A DNA stretch of 25,316 nt from a virus. The stretch is from the IMG/VR virus record IMGVR_UViG_3300022926_001321, positions 1 to 25,316 of that record; one strand, 5' to 3'. Below the pieces are notes generated by a model, which was not told where the DNA came from, ran no database searches, and saw nothing but the letters and a program-made list of their open reading frames with translations. Position 1 is the first letter of the stretch. Each line of letters begins with the position of its first letter. This document shows, piece after piece, positions 7,163 to 13,045 of the stretch. Made by a program: the position numbers and the translations under genes.

Positions 7163-7371
7163 TGAACATAGAAGATTTAAAACGTTTGGCAGGCATAGAC
7201 AAAGAAACTAAAGACCCATCAATGGGCGAAAACATCAGTCACACTGCCACTGCGTTAAGACAAAAAGAAAGAAAATTAGGCTTGAAACCAGGAGATCCTG
7301 ATTGGTTTAAACTTTGGTTTTCAAAGCCTTACATGACTGGACCTGTACAGTTTAGAGGACGAAAGAAATGA
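7162..7371 (+). CDS. Small conserved basic protein
   Basis: This 69-aa protein begins MNIEDLKRLAGI, an N-terminal pattern I associate with several small marine myovirus proteins, followed by a flexible stretch and a basic C-terminal part with aromatic residues (GDPDWFKLWFSKPYMTGPVQ, then FRGRKK). It has no membrane segment, no Cys and no enzyme motif. The start is 2 nt after the previous stop; the end overlaps the next gene by 4 nt (ATGA). It lacks the [I/L/M]-x-E leader but sits among proteins that have it. Function unknown. Confidence 0.7.
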   Translation: MNIEDLKRLAGIDKETKDPSMGENISHTATALRQKERKLGLKPGDPDWFKLWFSKPYMTGPVQFRGRKK

Positions 7372-8441
7372 AGTTAAGAGATTTTATAAGAGAATTCAAA
7401 ACTAGCAACGAGCCTAGAGACGAAAAACACTATCGTCAGTTGATGAAAGACTTACAACAGATTCAAAACGATCCTAAACAAAGACATCCAGACACCAAGT
7501 TAGCAGTGATGAAGCGTAAAGCAGAATTAGATGCTTGGGCACAAAAACATCTTAAAAAAGAAGACATGGCGGCTGAACCAGCCAAGTGTACACATTGTGA
7601 TGGCACAGGCAAACACGGTGACGAAGAGTGTTCAGTGTGTGGTGGCAGAGGTTTTGTAACAGAAGATGGTGTACAAGCCACAGACATGAAAAGAATGGGT
7701 GCTGTGGGCAAAACTGTGTATGTACACAAAGATGGTAAGACCATAATGATTCCTGCGGAACGTGAAAAAGATTTCATAGCAAAAGGATACAAAAGATCAG
7801 CATTGAGAACAGAAGAAACCAACGAAGGTGATTTACGTATGAACAAGTCAGCATTTGTTCAAATGTTGGCAAACAAAATCAAAGAACCACAAACAGGACA
7901 TGGTAAACCAGAATTTGACAATAGACTGTTGGCAAAAATGTATCAATTAGTTACGGGACAAGATGTTGAGTTTCAAGGGGATAAATTCACTATACGCAGA
8001 AAAGTAGAAGCAGAAGCAGTATCAGAAGGTGCTTCCATGATTCCTTATTACAAAACTGAAAAAGATTGGGATGGCGAAAAGAGAGTGGTATGGGAGTTTC
8101 CAAAAACTTGGGCTAACGACAAAGAGTTAGACACTCCTTACATGAGTAATGCCAGCATGAGACAATTTTTACAAGCATTGGGTTATCCTGCTGACTTTGA
8201 AGACATGAGTGCTGTGCCTGTTGAAGAATTTATTGGTGTGACCACACAATGGTTAAAAAAGAATATTGGTAAACAATCACCAGAAGAAGAACCAACTGTT
8301 GATAAAAATCCAGGTGGTCCAACCATGATATCAGGTGGAAGACCTGAAGGATACATGAATAGACAGGTAAAACTCCACAACGAACTAGCCAGAAAAATCA
8401 AAACCAAATATCCGGAAGTCACACATTTAGGGTTTAACTAA
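7368..8441 (+). CDS. Protein with DnaJ-type zinc finger and head-leader-like N-terminus
   Basis: This 357-aa protein starts MKLRDFIREF, a candidate capsid-targeting leader with cleavage after Ile-Arg-Glu. At about residues 73-95 it has two CxxCxGxG repeats (CTHCDGTG and CSVCGGRG), which is half of the DnaJ central zinc-binding region and should bind one zinc. It lacks a J-domain. The rest contains a charged helical N-terminal third and a C-terminal half with DWDGEKRVVWEFPKTW and a final helix (LHNELARKIKTKYPEV). I do not recognise that part. It could bind unfolded protein or nucleic acid. The start follows an AGAGGA ribosome binding site and overlaps the previous stop by 4 nt. Confidence 0.78.
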   Translation: MKLRDFIREFKTSNEPRDEKHYRQLMKDLQQIQNDPKQRHPDTKLAVMKRKAELDAWAQKHLKKEDMAAEPAKCTHCDGTGKHGDEECSVCGGRGFVTEDGVQATDMKRMGAVGKTVYVHKDGKTIMIPAEREKDFIAKGYKRSALRTEETNEGDLRMNKSAFVQMLANKIKEPQTGHGKPEFDNRLLAKMYQLVTGQDVEFQGDKFTIRRKVEAEAVSEGASMIPYYKTEKDWDGEKRVVWEFPKTWANDKELDTPYMSNASMRQFLQALGYPADFEDMSAVPVEEFIGVTTQWLKKNIGKQSPEEEPTVDKNPGGPTMISGGRPEGYMNRQVKLHNELARKIKTKYPEVTHLGFN

Positions 8442-9166
8442 TGCGTATTTTGGATTTGGATTCCAAGGTTGACAATCACAACAAAAGGTTGTATAATGAA
8501 GATATGGAACCAAAACCAATTGTATATCTCGACATGGATGGAGTCATGGCAGACTTCTTTGGAGGTATCGAAAAACTGTATGGTGTAGATCATTGGAAAG
8601 AATTAACATCAGACAGAACTAAAGATTTAAAAGCAGAAGTGATCAATCGTATCACAGGCACAAACTTTTTTGAAACATTGCCAAAATTTCCCACTGCTGA
8701 CCAATTAATCAAAATAGTAAAAGATTTTACAGGTGGTACATTTTCAATCTGTTCATCACCATTGCGAGGAGATAATGCCAATTCAGCCAAATGGAAAAAA
8801 GTTTGGATCAGCAAAAACATTGAACAACCTAAAGACATTATCATCACAGGAAGAAAAGAATCTTATGCTGTGGATAAGAAAACCAAACAAGCAAACATAC
8901 TGATTGATGATAGACCTATCAATATAGAACGTTGGCAAGGTGCTGGTGGATTTGGAATACTGTATCAAGCAAATAGAGATTCATTAACTAAAGTTAAAGC
9001 AGGTTTAGAAACATACAAACAGAAACACATGGTTAAGGAAGGCGGTGTGGGCATAATTACCAAACAGAACACAACAGCAGATGTTAAGCCAGGCGAAACA
9101 AAACGTCAAGCGGCAAAGTTTGGATTCAAGTTAGACAGTAAAGGTCGCCCACCACAGTTGCGATAA
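8441..9166 (+). CDS. HAD phosphatase, 5'(3')-deoxyribonucleotidase-like
   Basis: The 241-aa frame contains HAD motif I VYLDMDGVMADF (about residues 28-39; nucleophile Asp31 in DMDGV), motif II SICSSP, a motif III Lys, and motif IV LIDDRPINIERW (about 151-162), in the arrangement of NT5C-type nucleotidases. These hydrolyse (deoxy)nucleoside monophosphates, so a nucleotide-salvage role is likely. The last 40 residues (TTADVKPGETKRQAAKFG, KGRPPQLR) are a separate basic tail that I recognise from ends of other phage proteins. Two starts are possible: ATG 8441, coupled to the previous stop, giving MRILDLDSK, and ATG 8504 (MEPKPIVYLD), which lies exactly at the expected start of transcription from a perfect promoter within the gene. 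Confidence 0.85.
   Translation: MRILDLDSKVDNHNKRLYNEDMEPKPIVYLDMDGVMADFFGGIEKLYGVDHWKELTSDRTKDLKAEVINRITGTNFFETLPKFPTADQLIKIVKDFTGGTFSICSSPLRGDNANSAKWKKVWISKNIEQPKDIIITGRKESYAVDKKTKQANILIDDRPINIERWQGAGGFGILYQANRDSLTKVKAGLETYKQKHMVKEGGVGIITKQNTTADVKPGETKRQAAKFGFKLDSKGRPPQLR
8469..8497 (+). promoter_or_regulatory. Perfect sigma70-type promoter inside the HAD gene start
   Basis: TTGACA (8469-8474) and TATAAT (8492-8497) match the consensus at all 12 positions with the ideal 17-bp spacer. The in-frame ATG at 8504 is 7 nt after the -10 box, so a transcript would begin on that start codon and produce the shorter HAD protein without a leader. Confidence 0.65.
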
Positions 9167-9483
9167 TGAAGATCAGAGACATTGTAGAACGTAATAGAGT
9201 GATGCCCCATACAGCAAAACCCATGGGATTGATACACAAAAAAGGTTACGGACCAAACAACAGATATGGATTTAAAAATGTGGGCAACAACAAAGCCAAT
9301 GAAAACTTTGCTGATGGCAAAGTAAAAGGAAAAAGTCGTCCAGGTAGAGTGAAAAAAGCAGGTGCCAGTTGTTCAGGATCAGTAACTTCATTAAGGGCCA
9401 AAGCAAAACGGTACGGTGGTGAAAAAGGCAAGATGTACCACTGGTGTGCCAACATGAAATCCGGAAGAAGCAAGTCAAAATAG
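9166..9483 (+). CDS. Basic protein with leader and SC...HWC two-Cys module
   Basis: This 105-aa protein starts MKIRDIVER, a candidate capsid-targeting leader (cleavage after Ile-Val-Glu). The centre is rich in Lys, Gly and Asn, and the last 40 residues (KKAGASCSGSVTSLRAKAK, GKMYHWCANMKSG) form a basic module with Cys residues 24 apart that I know as a recurring C-terminal block in T4-like marine phage proteins. Overall very basic, which suits a DNA-bound protein inside the capsid. The start overlaps the HAD stop (TAATG). No enzyme motif is present. Confidence 0.75.
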   Translation: MKIRDIVERNRVMPHTAKPMGLIHKKGYGPNNRYGFKNVGNNKANENFADGKVKGKSRPGRVKKAGASCSGSVTSLRAKAKRYGGEKGKMYHWCANMKSGRSKSK

Positions 9484-9485
9484 TA

Positions 9486-9493
9486 GATAAATA
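9486..9493 (+). promoter_or_regulatory. T4-type late promoter motif
   Basis: GATAAATA matches TATAAATA at 7 of 8 positions, lies directly after the previous stop and 21 nt before the ATG at 9515. Confidence 0.5.
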
Positions 9494-9513
9494 CTGTATA
9501 CGGAATACAGTAT
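9491..9513 (+). promoter_or_regulatory. 9-bp hairpin directly before the ATG at 9515
   Basis: ATACTGTAT (9491-9499) and ATACAGTAT (9505-9513) are perfect inverted repeats around a 5-nt loop (ACGGA). The stem ends one base before the start codon and could hide or present the start, or be an RNA- or protein-binding site. It is A/U-rich and lacks a following T-run, so it is not a typical terminator. Confidence 0.55.
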
Positions 9514-9514
9514 A

Positions 9515-9676
9515 ATGGCATTCAGAAGAGCAAATAAACCCACTCCATACAACACACTAGGCAAAAAGCCTAAAAAATTCAAGCAATATAGAGTATTAAA
9601 AGACGGCACTGTGCAACATTGGGACAAAACTGCCAACGGAAACCGAGGTGGTTGGAGACCCAAACGCGATAAATAA
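9515..9676 (+). CDS. Small basic Trp-containing protein (53 aa)
   Basis: This 53-aa frame, shorter than usual gene-finding limits, encodes a highly basic protein: MAFRRANKPTPYNTLGKK at the N-terminus, then FKQYRVLKDGTVQHWDKT and GGWRPKRDK. It has a late promoter motif 21 nt upstream, and its last codons contain another one serving the next gene. The regular placement between two late genes, with no competing frame, supports it as real. It has about one third Lys/Arg/His and no Cys, and probably binds nucleic acid or is packaged with DNA; that is inference. No strong Shine-Dalgarno is seen because a hairpin fills the upstream region. Confidence 0.65.
   Translation: MAFRRANKPTPYNTLGKKPKKFKQYRVLKDGTVQHWDKTANGNRGGWRPKRDK
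9668..9675 (+). promoter_or_regulatory. T4-type late promoter motif
   Basis: GATAAATA (7 of 8 to TATAAATA) overlaps the stop of the 53-aa gene and lies 18 nt before the ATG at 9694. Confidence 0.5.
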
Positions 9677-9693
9677 AATAAAGGATACACAAA

Positions 9694-9933
9694 ATGGCAG
9701 AATATTTAGACAGATTAATTAAAGCAACAGAAGACACAGGATGGGTGGCTGAGACGGCTTCATCTGTGCTTTCCCTTAAAAGAAGATTTGAATCAGGAGA
9801 AATCACTGAAGAGAAATACATTGATGGTTTAGATGCTCTCAAATCCGGTGAAGAAGAAGTAGGTTCTGGCGGCAGTTATCAGCATAGAGCAATCATTGAC
9901 AATGCAATAGTAATGCTTAAAAAAATGATATAA
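9694..9933 (+). CDS. Small acidic hypothetical protein
   Basis: This 79-aa protein is mostly helical and acidic (LKRRFESGEITEEKYIDGLDALKSGEEE), with a Gly-rich turn (VGSGGSYQ) and a final amphipathic helix (AIIDNAIVMLKKMI). It has no Cys, no membrane segment and no motif I recognise. A weak AAGGA lies about 10 nt before the ATG and a late promoter motif is upstream. Its acidic character differs from the basic proteins on both sides. Confidence 0.65.
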   Translation: MAEYLDRLIKATEDTGWVAETASSVLSLKRRFESGEITEEKYIDGLDALKSGEEEVGSGGSYQHRAIIDNAIVMLKKMI

Positions 9934-9935
9934 TT

Positions 9936-10025
9936 ATGTGGAAGAAGTTCAAAAAAAAGTTAAATGGTTGGTATAAATTCTCAAAATTAAGAGTTGTAAT
10001 CAACAACATCAAAAAAAAGTTCTAA
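9936..10025 (+). CDS. Possible 29-aa basic peptide
   Basis: A frame starting at ATG 9936, 2 nt after the previous stop, encodes a Lys-rich peptide (MWKKFKKKLNGWYKFSKLR... ending NNIKKKF) and stops 1 nt before the next ATG. It fills the only gap between these genes, with spacing like its neighbours, and the peptide would be an amphipathic cation. However it has no Shine-Dalgarno and lies in low-complexity A-rich DNA, so it may be a chance frame. Confidence 0.35.
   Translation: MWKKFKKKLNGWYKFSKLRVVINNIKKKF
9949..10021 (+). repeat. 13-bp direct repeat 60 bp apart
   Basis: TCAAAAAAAAGTT occurs at 9949-9961 and again at 10009-10021. Each copy contains an A8 run. The spacing of 60 bp is near six helical turns. 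It also means the ends of the possible 29-aa peptide are repeats (FKKK and IKKK). Confidence 0.6.
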
Positions 10026-10026
10026 A

Positions 10027-10209
10027 ATGCGTTACAAGGAGTTCAGAATGGTAGAAGCCCGAGCGGACTATCATTACGGACTGGATCCTGCACAATTGGT
10101 GTACACTCACAAAGTGGGCGACATATACGGCAAAAAGAATCTTAAAGTGCCACACGCAAAATACAGCACATCTAAACGTGTGAAAAATCTGTTCAAACAC
10201 GGTAAATAA
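10027..10209 (+). CDS. Small basic protein with T4-IP-like leader
   Basis: This 60-aa protein starts MRYKEFRMVEA, the closest here to the leader of T4 internal proteins (MKTYQEFIAEA), with the expected cleavage after Met-Val-Glu. The mature part would be about 50 residues, His-, Lys- and Tyr-rich (ADYHYGLDPAQLVYTHK, then STSKRVKNLFKHGK). It resembles a small internal head protein packed with DNA. The GAGTTC-like upstream region gives no strong ribosome binding site. Function otherwise unknown. Confidence 0.65.
   Translation: MRYKEFRMVEARADYHYGLDPAQLVYTHKVGDIYGKKNLKVPHAKYSTSKRVKNLFKHGK
10201..10208 (+). promoter_or_regulatory. Late promoter-like motif
   Basis: GGTAAATA (6 of 8 to the late consensus) ends 5 nt before the ATG at 10214 and overlaps the previous stop codon. 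Being so near the ATG, it would more probably serve downstream genes. Confidence 0.3.
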
Positions 10210-10213
10210 ACAT

Positions 10214-10444
10214 ATGCGTATTAGAGATATCATATCAGAAGTGGCCTCGGCAGGAGCAACTTCATCTGGCAGTATTGCCACAGTGGTCAGTCCTCATATT
10301 GCTATTGGCGATAAAAAAGCACGTGATGCCTACGGTAAAAAAGGTGTACCTGCTAATCCGCCCAAAGCAAAGATGCAAAAACCAACAGATAATGCATTAG
10401 ATATGAAAGGTACCTCAATATTTGGTGCTCCAATGAAGAGATAA
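10214..10444 (+). CDS. Small protein with head leader and GATSSG segment
   Basis: This 76-aa protein starts MRIRDIISEVASAGATSSG, a candidate capsid-targeting leader with cleavage after Ile-Ser-Glu. The following low-complexity Ala/Ser/Gly/Thr part and the Pro/Lys-rich tail (PANPPKAKMQKPTDNA) suggest a disordered protein. I recognise the leader plus GATSSG as a recurring small protein of T4-like marine phages without assigned function. It is followed after 8 nt by the next gene and preceded by late promoter-like DNA, consistent with late expression. Confidence 0.7.
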   Translation: MRIRDIISEVASAGATSSGSIATVVSPHIAIGDKKARDAYGKKGVPANPPKAKMQKPTDNALDMKGTSIFGAPMKR

Positions 10445-10447
10445 ATA
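10440..10447 (+). promoter_or_regulatory. T4-type late promoter motif
   Basis: GATAAATA (7 of 8) overlaps the previous stop and ends 5 nt before the ATG at 10453. Confidence 0.45.
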
Positions 10448-10452
10448 TTAAT

Positions 10453-11586
10453 ATGAAACAATCAGATTTAACAAAAAAAGACGTAGATACATTTCATAAA
10501 AAACTAGACAAACTGGTTCACAAAACATTTGGCCATTCATCAGACGAAAAGAAAGATATCAAGAATGAAATGAACAAATATGGATTGACTGCGAAAGCAA
10601 TCAATGGCAAATTCTACTCATACAGAAATGGTAAACTTACTGGCACATTCAACAACATCAAAGATTTACAAAAACATCAAGCAGAATTGATACAAGATGA
10701 ATCAATGTCTGTGAAAGAAGATCTAGCACTGATGGCACAAAAAGCCGAGATGGACCATGAAGTACAGATGGCAAGATCAGATTTATACAAAGCGGCAAAA
10801 TATTCAATCAAACTTCACGATATGTTGAAATCAGTTTCTGAACAGCAAGGTCTAGAAGGTTGGGTAGCGGCAAAAATTACTAAGGCATCAGACTATTTGA
10901 GTTCTGTGTATCATTACATGGAATATGAATTAATGAGTCAAAACGAAAGTGTAACTTACTTAGACGAAGGTGTATTAGACACATTGAAAGCCGCAGGTAG
11001 AGACATAACACAATATGCAAAAAGTTTAGTGGATCCGGCAACAGCGGCAAAAGTACAAGCAGACAATCAAAATAAAGTTCAAATGCAAACATTGTTTAAT
11101 GATGTAAACACAGTGGTAGCATTGAATCAAGCAGATGTAAGTCAAGGTTACCCAGCAGATTTAGTGGCGGCATATTTAAGAAAATATGTTCAACCACAAC
11201 ACCCTGAAGCATTTCAAAGAATGGATGCTCAAGGTGATATGAAAAAAATGTTTCCACCAAAAGGAAAAGTTGATGCTAACACATTGAAAGCAAACTTAAC
11301 AAAAGTTGCTCAAGAATTAAGCAAAGTGGATCTTTCACCAGAACCACAAGCAGTGGCGGCATCAGTAGATTACAAAGAATCATTAGCAAACAAATTGCAA
11401 TCAAAATTACAAGAGTCTACAAAAACTTGTAAAGATTGTGGCAAACCAACATGGGAAACACTAGACGAAGCAGAAAAGCAAAAAGGTGTGGACGGCAAAG
11501 TGTGTTGGAAAGGCTACAAACGAATGGGCACCAAGATGAAGGGTGGCAAAAGAGTAGACAACTGCGTTCCAATCAAAAAGAAATAA
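10453..11586 (+). CDS. Modular helical protein with C-terminal Cys module
   Basis: This 377-aa protein is mostly helical. A block at about residues 89-155 (EDLALMAQKAEMDHEVQMARSDLYK split here; then SVSEQQGLEGWVAAKITKASDYL) is a conserved module that I recall in several T4-like marine phage proteins, sometimes near head genes. A coiled middle part follows (about 170-310). The C-terminus has CKDCGKPTWETLDEAEKQ and then VCWKGYKRMGTKMKGGKRV with a final NCVP, a basic Cys module with Cys 19 apart. The CKDC pair could complete a zinc site. It carries no enzyme motif. A scaffold, internal head or DNA-bound role is inferred from composition and neighbours only. Confidence 0.75.
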   Translation: MKQSDLTKKDVDTFHKKLDKLVHKTFGHSSDEKKDIKNEMNKYGLTAKAINGKFYSYRNGKLTGTFNNIKDLQKHQAELIQDESMSVKEDLALMAQKAEMDHEVQMARSDLYKAAKYSIKLHDMLKSVSEQQGLEGWVAAKITKASDYLSSVYHYMEYELMSQNESVTYLDEGVLDTLKAAGRDITQYAKSLVDPATAAKVQADNQNKVQMQTLFNDVNTVVALNQADVSQGYPADLVAAYLRKYVQPQHPEAFQRMDAQGDMKKMFPPKGKVDANTLKANLTKVAQELSKVDLSPEPQAVAASVDYKESLANKLQSKLQESTKTCKDCGKPTWETLDEAEKQKGVDGKVCWKGYKRMGTKMKGGKRVDNCVPIKKK

Positions 11587-11592
11587 TCTAAA

Positions 11593-11745
11593 ATGTTGAT
11601 CAGAGAGATCACAGAAGGATGGACTAAAAAATATAAAAAGTCTATCAATTGTGCCAATCCCAAAGGCTTTTCACAACGGGCACATTGCGCCGGTAGACGC
11701 AAAAGACAAGCAGGCGGCAAGACCAAGTCTAACAGCACTAATTAA
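11593..11745 (+). CDS. 50-aa leader plus two-Cys basic module
   Basis: This short gene encodes MLIREITEGWTKKYKKSINC..., where the leader (cleavage expected after Ile-Thr-Glu) is joined directly to the basic module NCANPKGFSQRAHCAGRRKR (Cys 11 apart) and a Lys/Gly/Ser tail. It is thus almost nothing but a targeting leader and one conserved module, which makes it the clearest example of the design. I recognise the module from ends of other marine T4-like phage proteins. It begins 6 nt after the previous stop and no other frame competes. Confidence 0.75.
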   Translation: MLIREITEGWTKKYKKSINCANPKGFSQRAHCAGRRKRQAGGKTKSNSTN

Positions 11746-11754
11746 AAAATAATC

Positions 11755-11762
11755 AATAAATA
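11755..11762 (+). promoter_or_regulatory. T4-type late promoter motif
   Basis: AATAAATA (7 of 8) lies 36 nt before the TTG start at 11799, in a 53-base gap that also holds a weak AGAT/ATCT inverted repeat at about 11764-11778. Confidence 0.45.
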
Positions 11763-11798
11763 CAGATATTAAAAATCTAACTATGAGAGGGCTGTGTC

Positions 11799-12452
11799 TT
11801 GAATTTTGTTGCAAACGTTCCATATATCAAGTGTTGGGTAAAAAAAGAGTATGTACACGATCTCAAACGTGGGCATGGTGAATTCATAGAAGCAGTAATC
11901 ATAGCAGTCAAATCAGTACAAGGTAGAGCATTAATGTTTGAAGCATACCTACCAGAGTATGGTGCTTGTTACGATAAATTTCCCTTATCAGCATTTGTGT
12001 GGCGCACCAATATCAAAGAAGAAGAACAATTACCTTTAAGTTCATTAGCACTGTGGGATAGTTTCAGTTCCAACATTCAAGTTTGGACAAAATCTATTTT
12101 AAAAAATTGCGATGTAGAAATCATGTTGAATGGTGGTGGTAGAATGAAAGGTGAATATCTTTTCACAATAGATGCCTGCCATGGTGATCCAAACACTGTG
12201 AACACAGGAGTATCAGAAGTACCCAGCGAACACAAACAACACAATTTTGGTAGATTGGAAAATGGACAATATTTTGCACAACCAAACAACAGAATGCTTT
12301 GGTACGAACAATCATTAACACCAGCAGAATTAAAAAGACCAGACTTCCAAGTCAGCACCAAAGAATGGTTTTGTGAAAACGAAGCATCCACAACTTTTGG
12401 TGATTCCGACGACTACTTCTATCAAGATAAAAAACGTTCTGCCAAAAAATAG
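11799..12452 (+). CDS. Conserved marine-phage hypothetical protein (TTG start)
   Basis: This 217-aa soluble protein has blocks I associate with a conserved myovirus family of unknown function: PYIKCWVKKEYVHD near the start, then HGEFIEAVIIAVKSVQGRALMFE split as written, PEYGACYDKFPLSAFVW, LFTIDACHGDPN and QPNNRMLWYEQSL. The TTG start is chosen because AGAGGG precedes it, no ATG in frame occurs before the conserved blocks, and ATG 11783 is in another frame. The family is widespread in T4-like marine phages and usually close to replication genes. It has four scattered Cys but no recognised active site. Confidence 0.75.
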   Translation: MNFVANVPYIKCWVKKEYVHDLKRGHGEFIEAVIIAVKSVQGRALMFEAYLPEYGACYDKFPLSAFVWRTNIKEEEQLPLSSLALWDSFSSNIQVWTKSILKNCDVEIMLNGGGRMKGEYLFTIDACHGDPNTVNTGVSEVPSEHKQHNFGRLENGQYFAQPNNRMLWYEQSLTPAELKRPDFQVSTKEWFCENEASTTFGDSDDYFYQDKKRSAKK

Positions 12453-12455
12453 TCA

Positions 12456-12484
12456 TTGACTTTCCTCTAACAATTAAGTATAAT
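12456..12484 (+). promoter_or_regulatory. Sigma70-type early promoter for dsbA-like gene
   Basis: TTGACT (12456-12461) and TATAAT (12479-12484) with a 17-bp spacer. The upstream sequence TAGTCATTGACTTT, starting at the previous gene's stop codon, is identical to that before the clamp-like gene. A leader of about 20 nt contains AAGGAG (12497-12502) before ATG 12511. Confidence 0.75.
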
Positions 12485-12510
12485 AAAGACTTAAACAAGG
12501 AGAAAACAAA

Positions 12511-12771
12511 ATGGCAGGCAGAACATACGGTCCAGAAGAACAAGCAAAATTGAAAAGAATTATTGATGAAGGTGCCAACGTACTTTCTGAAATGGAAGAC
12601 TTGCAAGGTGGACTAAAAGATACTGTGAAAGCAGTTGCAGAAGAATTAGAAATTAAACCAGCACTGATCAACAAGGCAATCAAAATTGCTCACAAAGGTG
12701 AATGGCACAAATATTCTGATGACTTCGATTCATTAGAAAACTTGATTATTGCAGTTGGCAGAGACAAATAA
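12511..12771 (+). CDS. dsbA-like: DsbA-like late-transcription DNA-binding protein
   Basis: This 86-aa acidic helical protein resembles T4 DsbA, a small double-stranded DNA-binding protein linked to late transcription: a central LKDTVKAVAEELEIKPALINK aligns by pattern with the T4 segment where a predicted helix precedes ELGVDGKMFNRLL, and the final helix (SLENLIIAV) is in the same place. Similar proteins are annotated as DsbA in cyanophages. It has its own near-consensus promoter and a strong AAGGAG, which suggests strong early or middle expression. No enzyme motif. The assignment rests on pattern and length memory, not an alignment. Confidence 0.6.
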   Translation: MAGRTYGPEEQAKLKRIIDEGANVLSEMEDLQGGLKDTVKAVAEELEIKPALINKAIKIAHKGEWHKYSDDFDSLENLIIAVGRDK

Positions 12772-13045
12772 AATAATCGGTTACTTTAAAGAGTCATACC
12801 ATCAAGACAGATTGTGCTTTTGGCTAGAAATGGTCAGCACAATGGTTAATATCATAGCGAGTATGACCTTGGCACTTAATGCCGCTGATCCAGATATGAG
12901 AATAGTGTATCCTTTCTTTTTGATAGGTTCTGGTTTGGCAATCTACACATTTCACAGAAGAAAATTAGTTTGGCCCACTATATTGGTGAGTTATTTCTTT
13001 TGTGCCAACATATTAGGATTCAGTGTAGCAATGGGATGGTTATAA
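12749..13045 (+). CDS. Three-helix membrane protein, start uncertain
   Basis: The frame encodes up to 98 aa with three hydrophobic segments, about residues 28-45 (MVSTMVNIIASMTLAL), 53-67 (YPFFLIGSGLAIYTF) and 75-96 (PTILVSYFFCANILGFSVAM). The block KESYHQDRLCFWLEMV before the first segment belongs to a conserved phage family I have seen without function, so the start must lie upstream of it. No ATG is available there; TTG 12749 or TTG 12755 inside the dsbA-like gene, or an ATA/ATC at 12773-12776, are the options, and none has a clear ribosome binding site. Translation is probably coupled. It overlaps the next gene by one base (TAATG). Confidence 0.65.
   Translation: MQLAETNKIIGYFKESYHQDRLCFWLEMVSTMVNIIASMTLALNAADPDMRIVYPFFLIGSGLAIYTFHRRKLVWPTILVSYFFCANILGFSVAMGWL

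Noticed and set aside
9511-9516. TATAAT just before the 53-aa gene as a -10 box
   Set aside because: No -35-like sequence lies 16-18 bp upstream, and it overlaps the hairpin and the start codon.
12970-13044. Longer N-terminus for the small HAD protein
   Set aside because: The extension lies in the preceding membrane-protein gene, and the HAD motif begins four residues after ATG 13045, where a normal TAATG coupling is present.
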